Origin: Faecalicatena contorta
Lineage (GTDB): Bacteria > Bacillota > Clostridia > Lachnospirales > Lachnospiraceae
Direction of reading: 5' to 3'
Length of the DNA stretch: 64,000 nucleotides
Assembly (NCBI RefSeq): GCF_021531995.1
Contig: NZ_JAFBIZ010000002.1
Coordinates: 1-64,000 of the forward strand
The translations under genes and the position numbers were made by a program. This document shows positions 1-9,161 of this stretch, one piece after another; position 1 is the first letter of the stretch, and each line of letters opens with the position of its first letter. The notes under the pieces were generated by a model. It made no database searches and was not told the DNA's origin. It worked only from the letters and a program-made list of their open reading frames with translations.

Positions 1-24
1 GTATCAAACTATATCTTAAATGTA

Positions 25-61
25 AAGAAAAAGAGGAATGTACCTTCTCTACATTCCTCTT
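25..61 (-). terminator. Rho-independent terminator after the cohesin-like gene
   Basis: A perfect 12-bp inverted repeat (31-42 and 50-61) encloses a 7-nt loop. On the minus strand it is followed at once by a T-rich run (TTTTTCTTT). It lies just downstream of the stop codon at 73-75 and would end the LCP/cohesin transcript. Confidence 0.85.
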
Positions 62-72
62 CAAACCCTTCT

Positions 73-1602
73 TTAATCAAGATCAATAATATCCATCTGG
101 AAAGTATCATCCACCTCAGAATGTCCTCTCTTTTTCTCAGGATGGGCACTCAACAGATCAGACGTGTCATCAATAAAATCATCACTTCCATCAAATCCGA
201 TCTCATCAAAGTCTGATTCTTCGTAATAACCCTCAAAATTATCGAACACTTCTTCATCCAGTGGTTCAAATGCTTCAAAATCATCTTCGTCTTCGATTCG
301 AACCTGCTTTACCGGCTTTCTGACAGCAGGTCCATCCTGCTTTGCAGATTGGGGTTGTTTCTTCCCTTTTCTCTCTCCCTTTTTGGAAGATTTCTTCTTT
401 GCCGGTACCGGATCTTCAAAGTCATCTTCATCTTCTTCCTCTTCATCATCCAGATCGATTCCATATTCATCATACAGATCATCCAGTTCCAGATTCCTGT
501 GACGAAGCTTCACTGCAACAACCGTCAGAATGATCAGAAGGAACAAAATCAGCGCAGCAATCAGAATCACTGCAATATCCAGGAAATCTTCAATCAGACT
601 TAATATCTTTCCCCAGATTCCCTTTGCTGCCTTCTTATTTGTAGCTGTATCATCGACAGACTCTGTCTGTACATATCTCTGATATGTCTTATCCAGCGTA
701 TCATACTGATACAGCATTTTCTGTCCATCTGTATTCAATGCGTAGATCACGTAATACTCTGCGTTTTCTGTGTCCTGCCATGTATCAAATTCTTTTCCGT
801 TTAACGTAAGTGTTGTTTTCTGAAAACGTTCCGGAAGACTTACACTTCCATCATCTCTGAGCGGAATGATGTATCGTCCATTTGCAATCTCCACCTCTTC
901 CATCGGTGTAAAGTTTCCTTTGTCTTCACTGTAAAGGAAAAAGTCTGCATCCCCACCATCTGCCGGCGTCAGATACATTGCGGAAATTCCGCTTGCCTGC
1001 TGTGTGATCACTGCACAGGTCTCACCTTCAAACTTCATCTCGCTTTTTATAAATCCTTCTGGAATCAAAGCATCTGAAAAATCGTTGGTGATCACATACT
1101 GAGTGCCATCCACTTCTACCTGGATTCCATCTGTAACAGATGCTGTATCCTCTTCCTCTGTAATCAGAGACGGATCCCCCGGCCCGATCGTAACTGCAGA
1201 ACTTCCGGATGTGATCTCAAGCGCAGTTCCTGCCGAATCAATTCCTTCTGCGCCGGATACTTCAATCTTTGTATCTCCTTCCTGAAGTGCCTGAAACTTT
1301 ATCGAAAAATCGAGAGTGGTGCTTTCCCCGGATCCCGTCAGTGTGATCGTTCCTTTTCCTCCGGAAGCATTCTCTCCGCTGATGAATCTCAGCATGCTGC
1401 TGTCATAAGTCAGCGTGACTTCTACGTTATTCAGTGTAGACGCCGAAGTCATCTGCACTTTTACCTCAACCTCCGCACCAACCGTTGTAGACGGATCTGA
1501 AAAATGTATCTCTGCTGATGCTGCATTCGCAACCATTGATAATCCCGGACACAGCATACCTACCATAACCAGTACGGCTATTATCCTTTTTATTTTTCTC
1601 AT
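73..1602 (-). CDS. Secreted, membrane-anchored cohesin-like domain protein with an acidic cytoplasmic tail
   Basis: A 509-residue protein. The chosen ATG at 1602 has a GAGG site 8 nt upstream; an upstream ATG at 1638 lacks one. A signal peptide (MRKIKRIIAVLVMVGML) ends near an ANAA site. A beta-sandwich follows at about residues 30-145 and reads like a cohesin domain (VEVTLTYDSSMLRF; an acidic-glycine turn near the end). A central extracellular part of unknown fold (about 150-325) leads to one strong membrane helix (about 340-365, DIAVILIAALILFLLIILTV). The last 140 residues are charged and probably cytoplasmic, with long Asp/Glu runs alternating with Lys-rich stretches. It follows an LCP ligase, so a role at the wall is plausible. 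No dockerin partner is visible in the window. The function is unknown; the domain call is by eye. Confidence 0.75.
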   Translation of the reverse strand: MRKIKRIIAVLVMVGMLCPGLSMVANAASAEIHFSDPSTTVGAEVEVKVQMTSASTLNNVEVTLTYDSSMLRFISGENASGGKGTITLTGSGESTTLDFSIKFQALQEGDTKIEVSGAEGIDSAGTALEITSGSSAVTIGPGDPSLITEEEDTASVTDGIQVEVDGTQYVITNDFSDALIPEGFIKSEMKFEGETCAVITQQASGISAMYLTPADGGDADFFLYSEDKGNFTPMEEVEIANGRYIIPLRDDGSVSLPERFQKTTLTLNGKEFDTWQDTENAEYYVIYALNTDGQKMLYQYDTLDKTYQRYVQTESVDDTATNKKAAKGIWGKILSLIEDFLDIAVILIAALILFLLIILTVVAVKLRHRNLELDDLYDEYGIDLDDEEEEDEDDFEDPVPAKKKSSKKGERKGKKQPQSAKQDGPAVRKPVKQVRIEDEDDFEAFEPLDEEVFDNFEGYYEESDFDEIGFDGSDDFIDDTSDLLSAHPEKKRGHSEVDDTFQMDIIDLD

Positions 1603-1668
1603 GTATCTTACCTCGTTTTTCTTCATACTCCGATTCACATACTACTCGACACAGATTTATCCCTTTTC

Positions 1669-3033
1669 CTATTCTGTGCCAACATCACCGCCGGTATCTC
1701 CGCCGGTTCCTGTTCCGCCGCCGGTATCTCCGCCGGTTCCTGTTCCGCCGCCGATATCTCCACCGGTTCCTGTTCCGCCGCCGGTATCTCCGCCGGTTCC
1801 TGTTCCGCCGCCGGTATCTCCGCCGGTTCCTGTTCCGCCGCCGGTTCCCGTTCCGGATGAATTACCTCTATATCCATTTGAACCACTGGTTCCATAATTT
1901 GGATAATCCTCCTCCGGCTGTTCCATGACACCCTGACTGGACTCATCCACATCTGCTTCACGATCGCCGGCTTTTGCCACAATCTTGCTGCTGATGTTAG
2001 ACACATTCGAAGAAACACTGTAATTTTCTTCCGTTCCATATAAGAACTCATGGAGCTGTTCTACATTACTTTCCAGCGTTACAGGAATAACTACACTTCC
2101 CACGTTACTCAACGTATCTGTTGTCTTGTCAAACGGGAACCCCGTCATCTCCCCAAGCTTATAATCGAATGCATCCGTTGCATATTCCAGGATCTCTGTC
2201 AAAGTGAAGTTCGTAGATACTTCCGGGAATACTTTATCGATGATCTTATTCAGCTGTGCCGGTGTAATATTCTGCAGCTTCTGCACCACTTTAGAAAGTA
2301 CATCCCGCTGTCTTTCTGCACGTCGGAAATCATCCCCTGCTGTATAGCGGATTCTTGCATATGCAGTTGCCTGTATTCCATTCAATACCTGAGGTCCCGC
2401 TTCTGTTACACCCGGTGAACGCTTTCCTGTCACCTTCATGATCTCTGTAGCATAACCACAGATATATGAGATCTCTTCCTCCTGTACATCTATCTCAACT
2501 CCACCGACTGCATCGATAATATCAATCAGTGAGTTGAAATTCACCGTTACATAATGCTCAATATCCAGATCCAGATTCTTATTCAACATTGCAACTGCCG
2601 CTTCCGGTCCTCCGAATGCATATGCCGAATTGGCTTTATTTAATGTACTGTCTTTCTGTTCCAGCAGTGTGTCACGATAAACGGACACCACCTTAACTTC
2701 CATCGTCTCTTTATTCAGGCTCGCAATCATGATCGTATCGCTTCGCGTGTCCTCTTCCAGCTGATTATCACGGGAATCCACACCAAAAAGCGCCACGTTC
2801 AGATATCCTGTTCCACGTTCTTTTGCTTCCTCCGATACGTTTAATTCTTCCGTATCAAGTTTTACTGTATCTATTTTCGACAGCTTGCTGGCAACGATCA
2901 CTGCACCGATCGCTGCAACTGTTACGAAAGTGCCTCCCAGAATCGCACCGATCTTCTTTCCCAGCGACCAAGCTGCAAAACCTTTTTTCTTCGTTCTGCG
3001 ACCACGTCTGTAATGTCTCTTCCTCCCTGCCAT
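1669..3033 (-). CDS. LCP (LytR-CpsA-Psr) family wall-polymer ligase with a Gly/Thr repeat tail
   Basis: A 454-residue membrane protein. LCP enzymes move undecaprenyl-pyrophosphate-linked glycopolymers onto peptidoglycan outside the cell. A basic N-terminus (MAGRKRHYRRGRRTKKK) precedes one membrane helix at about residues 27-50. The LCP domain spans about 75-290 and shows the conserved polar residues of the family: the FGVDSR start, RSDTIM, VYRDT and the YARIRYTAGDDFRRAERQR segment. The C-terminus is a low-complexity tail of five near-identical ten-residue units (GGGTGTGGDT), unusual for the family. The start has an AAAGGA site. The gene has its own promoter (3078-3106) and is followed 66 bp later by the cohesin-like gene. 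A second LCP gene lies at 5352-6482, so the two may serve different polymers. Confidence 0.92.
   Translation of the reverse strand: MAGRKRHYRRGRRTKKKGFAAWSLGKKIGAILGGTFVTVAAIGAVIVASKLSKIDTVKLDTEELNVSEEAKERGTGYLNVALFGVDSRDNQLEEDTRSDTIMIASLNKETMEVKVVSVYRDTLLEQKDSTLNKANSAYAFGGPEAAVAMLNKNLDLDIEHYVTVNFNSLIDIIDAVGGVEIDVQEEEISYICGYATEIMKVTGKRSPGVTEAGPQVLNGIQATAYARIRYTAGDDFRRAERQRDVLSKVVQKLQNITPAQLNKIIDKVFPEVSTNFTLTEILEYATDAFDYKLGEMTGFPFDKTTDTLSNVGSVVIPVTLESNVEQLHEFLYGTEENYSVSSNVSNISSKIVAKAGDREADVDESSQGVMEQPEEDYPNYGTSGSNGYRGNSSGTGTGGGTGTGGDTGGGTGTGGDTGGGTGTGGDIGGGTGTGGDTGGGTGTGGDTGGDVGTE
1693..1842 (-). repeat. Five 30-bp tandem repeats encoding the LCP tail
   Basis: Five contiguous in-frame 30-bp units encode GGGTGTGGDT; the third ends in Ile instead of Thr. 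The units are almost identical at DNA level, with the differences clustered in the middle unit (1753-1782). Such an array is prone to slippage in whole units without loss of frame. Confidence 0.93.
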
Positions 3034-3077
3034 TACTCTATGTCCTTTCTTGTCTCTTGTTGATAATATCTTAAACT

Positions 3078-3106
3078 ATATTACCCTATTTTCCCTGAAA
3101 CTTCAA
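3078..3106 (-). promoter_or_regulatory. Sigma-A type promoter for the LCP/cohesin genes
   Basis: Reading the minus strand, TTGAAG (3101-3106) is separated by exactly 17 bp from TAATAT (3078-3083). The sequence lies about 45 bp upstream of the LCP start at 3033, in the gap after the glycosyltransferase gene. Confidence 0.6.
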
Positions 3107-3123
3107 TCAAAAATCCCCTTCTT

Positions 3124-4050
3124 TCACCGGTTTTCCCAGTATGTTTTGCTCATAGAACAATATTTCACAAGCCACAGGGGCAATTTCTGGTAATTCTGTC
3201 CCAGTTTATATCCCAGATATTTACATCCACTTTTATAGACAAGAACAGGAATCAGATGTATTTTTCGAGTTTTCGCCAAATGTTTCACCGTCTGCTTCAC
3301 TAGCCGGATGCCTTCACTCTCCGAGCGGATCTGTGCAAAGATCTCCGGATGATCGGCCTGCGAGACTGCCAGGTCAAAATTCCTGTGGAACTGCTGCAAT
3401 CCCGAATAATTATGAGAATGAACCACCCGGGCTTCTGCCGTATATGCAATATAGTATCCGCGCATGACCATCTGAGCTGCCATGATCATATCTTCATTAA
3501 AAATGGTTTTTTGGGTAAATCCTCCCATTTCCAGATATTTTTTTCTGCTGTATGCCGCGCACACATCAGAGCAGAAGAAAGCTTTGATCCCCATCTCAGG
3601 AATATCTTCCTGCCCTTTGATTCTGCTTTCCTCCGGGTAATTAAACTTTCTTGTATATCGCTCAATATAATCACAGTCCTTTGCCGGCAACTGTCTTGCG
3701 TATGATACTCCAATCATCTCCATTTCCCGAAGCGGCCTGGTCAGTTCTTCGATCAGATTTCCATCTGCCGGAACTGCATCCTGCGTCATAAATACCACAA
3801 TATCTGCATCTGACATGCGGGCACCTTTATCGCGTGTTGCCCCATGATCAAATTCTTCCGGCAGAATATGGTTGACAATCACCCCGGGAATCTTCTCAAT
3901 CTCATCTGGGAACCGGTCAGACTTCGTATTGATTACATATATCCGATGAATCGGATAGCTCTGTCTGCCAAGCCTCTTCAGTATCTCTGTCAGTCTCCCG
4001 TCCGGCCGATAGGTCGGGATGATCACATCTACTTTCTTTTGATTATTCAT
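3124..4050 (-). CDS. Family 2 glycosyltransferase, rhamnosyltransferase-like
   Basis: A 308-residue cytoplasmic, membrane-associated enzyme with a GT-A fold. The N-terminus (VDVIIPTYRPDGRL) is the family 2 nucleotide-sugar binding strand. FDHGATRDKGA and FMTQDAVP (the TQDA motif near residue 92) are typical of the RgpB/rhamnosyltransferase branch. FNEDMIMAAQM is the acceptor-side acidic motif. The last part is basic and aromatic, consistent with membrane contact. The start overlaps the upstream polymerase gene by 8 bp, indicating translational coupling. The donor is inferred to be dTDP-rhamnose from the family and from the rml genes in the window; the linkage made cannot be read from sequence. 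Confidence 0.85.
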   Translation of the reverse strand: MNNQKKVDVIIPTYRPDGRLTEILKRLGRQSYPIHRIYVINTKSDRFPDEIEKIPGVIVNHILPEEFDHGATRDKGARMSDADIVVFMTQDAVPADGNLIEELTRPLREMEMIGVSYARQLPAKDCDYIERYTRKFNYPEESRIKGQEDIPEMGIKAFFCSDVCAAYSRKKYLEMGGFTQKTIFNEDMIMAAQMVMRGYYIAYTAEARVVHSHNYSGLQQFHRNFDLAVSQADHPEIFAQIRSESEGIRLVKQTVKHLAKTRKIHLIPVLVYKSGCKYLGYKLGQNYQKLPLWLVKYCSMSKTYWENR

Positions 4051-5368
4051 CCTCTTTATTCATTCCTTTTCTTCTGTTAACACGTCCTACATACCAGTGC
4101 ATCATTCCTGTCAATACAAGCCAGAACCACGTTGTCGGATTGCTGAACCACGTTGTAAAAAAAGCAAGTCCCAGATAGATGGCAATCTGACCATAAAACA
4201 GATATGCTGTCGGATTTTTGCTTTTTTTCACCACATTCATCAGTATTTTTGCAACAATTCCTATCAACATCGCAAAAAATAATACTCCGAAAATGCCAAA
4301 ATCATAATATGCATCATAAAACATGGTAAGTGTTGTCAGTTCCGGTTTCGTAAGGTAAATCTGTGTAATATTCACCTGAGGAATCACAAACTTGAGTCCT
4401 GTCAGCGCAAAAAACGGAAACAGCATTTTAATGCCCCACGTATGCTCTGTCATCTGTTCTACCATACAATTGAAATTTTCAAAATTATTTGCCACATACA
4501 TATAAGGCTGTGTGATAAAAATCGGCATTTTTTCCCACTTCATTTCGAATATGCTGTTCAGATACGAAACGTCATGGTGCCGGAATACCGTCAGAATAAT
4601 ATAGATCGGTATCAAGGCAGCGATCAATATCATCATGGTACGAATCCGGATCTTTTTATTCACCATGATATAAGTTACTACGGCAAACCCAACAGCAAAC
4701 AAAAGCTGAAATCTTGATACACAGAGAAATGGAATCAGAACAGCCGTCACATTGGCAGCCAGAAGCAAAATCTTATTTCCGGCTGATATCTTTGTACTGA
4801 CCTTTATGTAAAGAACTGTAATTGCAGGGATCAGAATACAGCTCACCGTAAAATAGTGAACTCCTGAAACATGAAAATAAGAATAGGCATGTGGTTCATC
4901 TGAAAACAGCGGAATAAAACCAACTTTCACTGCTTCGAATATAAAACACAGAATCGAGGCAGCCATCAGAACAATGATGCAGTGCAGCAGGCGACGTGCC
5001 TGCTCCTCATCTTTTTCCAGCTCTTTTTCTTCCACTTTTTCATACTTCTGTCCCCACTCGTATCCTATGCCAAAACCACCAAAGATCAGAAAGAAACACA
5101 GCCAGGTCGCATAATTCCAGTCTGCCTGAAGTTTGCTCAGCTGCAGGCATGCAATTCCCTGTCCACCTACCCATGCCAGAGTAAATAATGCCCGAAGCTC
5201 TACCAGACTCCCGCTTTCCTTTACCCAGTGGACATAGAGGAACAGAGCTTCTGCCATCAGGACCGCGCCCGACAGATAATGCAGACCTGCAAGGGATGCA
5301 ATATAGCTTGCAAAAAAAGTCAGCATATACGTTCCGTATTCCATAATAATATTATTGCGTTCCCTCAT
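4043..5368 (-). CDS. Wzy-like oligosaccharide repeat-unit polymerase
   Basis: A 441-residue integral membrane protein with about 10-12 hydrophobic helices and a larger extracytoplasmic loop in the second half. This is the usual architecture of O-antigen/capsule repeat-unit polymerases, which join lipid-linked repeat units outside the membrane. The sequence is poorly conserved, as expected, so the call rests on topology and neighbours (priming transferase, LCP, glycosyltransferases). The ATG at 5368 is preferred because GGAGGAG lies 9 nt upstream; a TTG at 5386 overlaps that site. The gene overlaps the upstream LCP gene by 17 bp and the downstream glycosyltransferase by 8 bp. Confidence 0.75.
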   Translation of the reverse strand: MRERNNIIMEYGTYMLTFFASYIASLAGLHYLSGAVLMAEALFLYVHWVKESGSLVELRALFTLAWVGGQGIACLQLSKLQADWNYATWLCFFLIFGGFGIGYEWGQKYEKVEEKELEKDEEQARRLLHCIIVLMAASILCFIFEAVKVGFIPLFSDEPHAYSYFHVSGVHYFTVSCILIPAITVLYIKVSTKISAGNKILLLAANVTAVLIPFLCVSRFQLLFAVGFAVVTYIMVNKKIRIRTMMILIAALIPIYIILTVFRHHDVSYLNSIFEMKWEKMPIFITQPYMYVANNFENFNCMVEQMTEHTWGIKMLFPFFALTGLKFVIPQVNITQIYLTKPELTTLTMFYDAYYDFGIFGVLFFAMLIGIVAKILMNVVKKSKNPTAYLFYGQIAIYLGLAFFTTWFSNPTTWFWLVLTGMMHWYVGRVNRRKGMNKEDE

Positions 5369-6482
5369 TATGCACATCTCCTCCAAACGTTGTCTCTATA
5401 GCTTCCGAACCTTCTTCTATTCCTGTCAGATAGATAATATCATTATGAATCTGCCGGACTTTCTCAGATGGCTCATAATCAGTCTCACCAAACAGGTTCT
5501 GATGCAACTGCGTCACATTATTATTCAGACTGATCGGCACTACATAAGCTCCTTCATGATTGCGCACATTATCATCCGTCGTTACCGCATACGGGAAGCC
5601 TGTCGTATCTACAATATTATAATCCAGAATATTGGCAGCAAAGCCCAGCATATCCTTGATCGTCAGATTCGTCGATATCTGTGGAAAGACTTCATCTACA
5701 ATCTGATTCAGAGTCAGAACATCTGCCTTCTTGGCTTTCTCTGCAACTTTCTGAAGCACCACCCGCTGACGCTCCGTACGTTTAAAATCCATGCCTTCTG
5801 TGTAACGTATTCTCGCATATCCCACTGCATGAACGCCATCCAGAAGCTGTGTTCCCGCCTCTTCCGGAATCTTGATCATCTCTTTTCCCACAACCTGTGC
5901 CGTTTCAAATGCATATCCGTTACTGTAATAAGCCTCTTCTGCCGTCATATCCATCTCAATTCCGCCCAGCGCATCGATCACATCTACCAGCGCGCTGAAA
6001 TTCACGCTGATATAATTTTTGATATCCAGATCAAAATTCCGGTTCAGAAGACTGATCGCCGCTTCCGGACCACCTTCATTGTATGCAGAATTGGCTTTTT
6101 CATAAGTCCCGTCTGCCTGCTGCAAAAGAGTATCCCGATATACAGAAACAATCTTCACATCATTCGTCTCATTATTGATACTTGCAATCATGATACAGTC
6201 ACTCTGGACTCCTCCGTCAAGCTCTCCGTTTCTGGAATCAAGTCCAAACAGTGCAATATTCGTATAAGGTCCGGTATCCCGATATGCTTCCAGCTTATCT
6301 TCATTCAAGATATTGATATCCATTTTATCAAGTTTAAAAAGTCCGTATGCAATGACACAGAGAACTGCCAGAATCAGGATCTCCGCAATTAATAGCGCTG
6401 CTCTTTTCCGGCGTCTTCTGCGGATTTTTTTCCGGCGTTCTTCCCGTGCCTGTTTTTTGCTCATACGTTTTTTTCTGCTCAT
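5352..6482 (-). CDS. LCP (LytR-CpsA-Psr) family wall-polymer ligase
   Basis: A 376-residue protein with a very basic cytoplasmic N-terminus (KKIRRRRRKRAALL), one membrane helix at about residues 28-48 and an extracellular LCP domain at about 75-300. Conserved features are FGLDSRNGELDGG, QSDCIMIAS, VYRDTLLQQ, KANSAYNEGGPEAA and YARIRYTEGMDFKRTERQR. It closely matches the other LCP protein of the window (1669-3033) but lacks the glycine-rich tail. The start has a GGTAGGAG site. It sits between the priming transferase and the polymerase, so it is the likely ligase for that polymer. Its short acidic C-terminus has no known domain. Confidence 0.92.
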   Translation of the reverse strand: MSRKKRMSKKQAREERRKKIRRRRRKRAALLIAEILILAVLCVIAYGLFKLDKMDINILNEDKLEAYRDTGPYTNIALFGLDSRNGELDGGVQSDCIMIASINNETNDVKIVSVYRDTLLQQADGTYEKANSAYNEGGPEAAISLLNRNFDLDIKNYISVNFSALVDVIDALGGIEMDMTAEEAYYSNGYAFETAQVVGKEMIKIPEEAGTQLLDGVHAVGYARIRYTEGMDFKRTERQRVVLQKVAEKAKKADVLTLNQIVDEVFPQISTNLTIKDMLGFAANILDYNIVDTTGFPYAVTTDDNVRNHEGAYVVPISLNNNVTQLHQNLFGETDYEPSEKVRQIHNDIIYLTGIEEGSEAIETTFGGDVHNEGTQ

Positions 6483-6498
6483 ATATATCTCCTACCTG

Positions 6499-7911
6499 TT
6501 AATAAGCATTTTTATTTACAAAGCCTTTAAAAAATGTCAAGAATATAATCTTAAAATCAAATCCCAGTGTCCAGTTTTCAATATAATACAGATCATGCTC
6601 GATTCGTTTTCTGATAGATGTATCTCCACGATATCCATTTACCTGTGCCCAGCCGGTAAGTCCCGGACGCACCTGATGCTTCACACGATATCTCGGGATC
6701 TCCTCACTGAATTTTTCCACAAACTGCGGACGTTCCGGACGAGGTCCGACCAGACTCATATCTCCTTTTAAGATATTGAACAGCTGTGGAAGTTCATCAA
6801 TGCTCGTTTTACGAATAAACTTTCCGATCGGTGTAACCCGCGGATCGTTCTTTGTTGTCCATCCTGCCTTCTCTTCCTTCGCTTCCTGAACGACCATCGA
6901 GCGAAACTTGTACATATAGAAAGGCTTGTTCTGAAGTCCGATCCGCTCCTGCTTAAAGATCAACGGACCGGGAGCTGTCACCTTAATAATCACAGCAGTC
7001 ACTGCCATGATCGGTGAAAACAGCAGAATCGCAACAATGGCTCCAAATACATCCACACATCTTTTCATAAAAGAGTTCAGCATGTTATTCAGCGGAACGT
7101 GACGGATATTAATGACCGGCAGTCCAAGCAGATCCTCTGTATACGGTTTCGTTGGAATAATATTATTATAATCCGGAATAAACTTCGTATGCACACCGGA
7201 CTTTTCACACATACTCACAATATGTTCCAGCTTATGATATTCAGCCAATCCGAGCGTGATCGCAATCTCATCAAGACGGTTCTGCGGAAGGATGATCGTC
7301 AGATTCTCTGTCCGTCCCAGAACCTTGATTCCTCGATACTCCGTTCCTCTCGGCACATTGTCTGCCAGAATTCCCCGGACGATATAGCCCCACTCAGGAT
7401 GTGATTTGATACGGTCAATATACTGCTCCGCGGCACGGCTGTATCCGATCAGCAGGATATGTTTCTGATTATAGCCCTGCATTCTCATATTTCTCAGAGC
7501 TTCACGGATAATGTTTCTTACCACTACTTCACAGAACACATTCACACAGAAAAAGATAAAGATCATGGTTCTGGAAAAATCTGACTGCTTGGTCAGATAC
7601 AGGATAAGTATAAATGCCATCAGGCCGATCGAATTGGCCTGCATGATATGCCATGCTTCCAGACGTCTGCCCTGGACACGCTTTGGTGTATACAGTTGAA
7701 ATGCATAATACAGCACCAGATATCCCGGAACAATAAAGAAAAGAGCCTTGCAATATTCCTGTAAAGATAAAAACCACGGATCCAGTTCAAAGATCCCACT
7801 CTTGAATCTGAGATACCATGCAGCGATATATGAAAATATAATTACCATTGCGTCAATCACGACGTGAAGTCTGTTCAATAATTTCTGATTATCTTTAATC
7901 ACCTTTTCCAC
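6499..7911 (-). CDS. Polyprenyl-phosphate glycosyl-1-phosphate transferase (priming enzyme, WbaP/WcaJ type)
   Basis: A 470-residue membrane enzyme that starts a repeat unit by moving a sugar-1-phosphate from a nucleotide sugar to undecaprenyl phosphate. The first 130 residues contain four to five membrane helices. A central Rossmann-like CoA_binding_3 region follows ([15 protein letters not shown], about 150-260). The C-terminal bacterial sugar transferase domain (about 280-470) shows [36 protein letters not shown] and [13 protein letters not shown]. The likely start is the GTG at 7911; its ribosome site is weak. It leads the run polymerase-glycosyltransferase-LCP and has its own promoter (7968-7996). 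Glucose or galactose is the usual sugar, but specificity is not readable here. Confidence 0.9.
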   Translation of the reverse strand: MEKVIKDNQKLLNRLHVVIDAMVIIFSYIAAWYLRFKSGIFELDPWFLSLQEYCKALFFIVPGYLVLYYAFQLYTPKRVQGRRLEAWHIMQANSIGLMAFILILYLTKQSDFSRTMIFIFFCVNVFCEVVVRNIIREALRNMRMQGYNQKHILLIGYSRAAEQYIDRIKSHPEWGYIVRGILADNVPRGTEYRGIKVLGRTENLTIILPQNRLDEIAITLGLAEYHKLEHIVSMCEKSGVHTKFIPDYNNIIPTKPYTEDLLGLPVINIRHVPLNNMLNSFMKRCVDVFGAIVAILLFSPIMAVTAVIIKVTAPGPLIFKQERIGLQNKPFYMYKFRSMVVQEAKEEKAGWTTKNDPRVTPIGKFIRKTSIDELPQLFNILKGDMSLVGPRPERPQFVEKFSEEIPRYRVKHQVRPGLTGWAQVNGYRGDTSIRKRIEHDLYYIENWTLGFDFKIIFLTFFKGFVNKNAY

Positions 7912-7967
7912 CCGTTTTCAACAAAATATTCTGTTCTGTCTCTCAAACAATCAAAACATTACACTTT

Positions 7968-7996
7968 ATAATACAATACTTTATCAGAATCGACAA
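7968..7996 (-). promoter_or_regulatory. Sigma-A type promoter for the priming transferase run
   Basis: On the minus strand TTGTCG (7991-7996) and TATTAT (7968-7973) are separated by 17 bp, about 60 bp upstream of the GTG start at 7911. The 225-bp gap holds this promoter and the divergent one at 8093-8101; no gene is seen in it. Confidence 0.6.
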
Positions 7997-8092
7997 CCCA
8001 AAGTCTCCCTCTTTTTCTTAACATTTCATTAACACTTTTGAAACAATTGTGTTCTTTCCATACAAGTTCCGGTAGCATATACCCTCTTTCTT

Positions 8093-8101
8093 TGCTATAA
8101 T
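8093..8101 (+). promoter_or_regulatory. Extended -10 promoter for the plus-strand glycosyltransferase
   Basis: TGC followed by TATAAT (8096-8101) forms an extended -10 element 35 bp before the ATG at 8137. No convincing -35 hexamer is seen, as is common with extended -10 sites. A GGAG ribosome site lies 9 nt before the ATG. Confidence 0.6.
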
Positions 8102-8136
8102 AATACATATCAAATACGAAAACGGAGTAAATTATC

Positions 8137-9117
8137 ATGAAAGTAACGATCGTAATTCCCAATTATAATGGAAAGCATTTCATGGAGCCCTGCCTTGCAT
8201 CTCTGGAAAATCAGACGTGCCGGGATTTCAGGATACTGATTGTAGACAACGCTTCCACTGACGGAAGTATTGAATATATGAAAGAACATTATCCAGATAT
8301 TGAAGTGATAGCTCTGGATAAAAATTATGGATTCAGCAAAGCGGTAAATGTAGGCATTCGTCACTCAGATACCCCCTATGTGATCCTTCTGAACAATGAC
8401 ACGACCGTTGACCCACATTATGTGGAAGAGATGGTCCGGGCGATCGAGAAGTCTCCTAAGATCTTCTCCGTCAGCAGCAAGATGATCCAGATGTATCATC
8501 CGGATCTGATCGACAGTGCAGGAGATCTCTACACACTGGTCGGCTGGGGCGTCTGCCGTGGAAACGGACGTCCGATCAGCAATTATACAGAAGCAGATGA
8601 GATATTTACTGCCTGTGCAGGTGCTGCCATCTATCGCCGTAAAGTCTTTTCCAGAATCGGATATTTCGACGAAAACCATTTTGCATATCTGGAAGATATC
8701 GATATCGGTTATCGTGCAAAAATCTATGGCTACAGAAACATGTATTGTCCGACCGCTCTTGTCTACCATGTCGGAAGCGGAACCAGCGGATCCAAGTACA
8801 ATTCCTTTAAGGTAAAGCTGTCTGCACGCAACAATATTTATCTGAATTATAAAAATATGCCCCTTGCACAGCTGATTCTGAACTTTGTTCCCCTGCTGCT
8901 GGGCTATCTGGTAAAATATCTGTTCTTCATAAAGAACGGATGGGGAGATGACTACAAAGAAGGAATCAAAGAAGGGCTTGCGACTATGAAAAAACAGAAA
9001 AAAGTAAAGTTTCGCATCCGCCATCTTTCAAACTATATTCAGATCGAGATAGAACTGATTATCCATACCTTCGCTTATGCAAAGGACTGGTTTACAAGAA
9101 AATTATTAAAACGTTAA
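8137..9117 (+). CDS. Family 2 glycosyltransferase, divergent from the operon
   Basis: A 326-residue GT-A enzyme. The N-terminus VTIVIPNYNGKHFM and IVDNASTDGS (near residue 35) bind the nucleotide. LLNNDTTVDP (near 85) carries the metal-binding DxD-like motif. DSAGDLY, ACAGAAIYRR and AYLEDIDIGYR are typical of the WbbL/RfbF rhamnosyltransferase group. The C-terminus has a hydrophobic stretch (about 245-265) and a basic end, suggesting membrane attachment. It is one of only two plus-strand genes in the window and has its own promoter, so it is regulated apart from the neighbouring run. A role in building the rhamnose polymer is inferred; donor and acceptor are unknown. Confidence 0.88.
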   Translation: MKVTIVIPNYNGKHFMEPCLASLENQTCRDFRILIVDNASTDGSIEYMKEHYPDIEVIALDKNYGFSKAVNVGIRHSDTPYVILLNNDTTVDPHYVEEMVRAIEKSPKIFSVSSKMIQMYHPDLIDSAGDLYTLVGWGVCRGNGRPISNYTEADEIFTACAGAAIYRRKVFSRIGYFDENHFAYLEDIDIGYRAKIYGYRNMYCPTALVYHVGSGTSGSKYNSFKVKLSARNNIYLNYKNMPLAQLILNFVPLLLGYLVKYLFFIKNGWGDDYKEGIKEGLATMKKQKKVKFRIRHLSNYIQIEIELIIHTFAYAKDWFTRKLLKR

Positions 9118-9124
9118 TCATCAA

Positions 9125-9155
9125 AACAGGGTGCTGTTAAATACAGCACCCTGTT
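9125..9155. terminator. Bidirectional terminator hairpin between convergent genes
   Basis: A perfect 13-bp inverted repeat (9125-9137 and 9143-9155) with a 5-nt loop lies between the convergent glycosyltransferase (ends 9117) and L,D-transpeptidase (ends 9162) genes. The minus-strand side is followed by TTTT; the plus-strand side has only a weak T-rich flank. Confidence 0.75.
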
Positions 9156-9161
9156 CATTCT

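Noticed and set aside
1693-1842. CRISPR-like array at the end of the LCP gene
   Set aside because: The 30-bp units are contiguous with no spacers and lie within the coding frame; they encode a glycine/threonine tail.
5355-6392. Plus-strand open frame (345 codons) opposite the LCP gene
   Set aside because: It is an antisense shadow of a clearly conserved LCP protein; no promoter, ribosome site or domain is seen.
7959-8162. Minus-strand 67-codon frame in the divergent promoter region
   Set aside because: It overlaps both promoters and the start of the plus-strand glycosyltransferase, and has no ribosome site.
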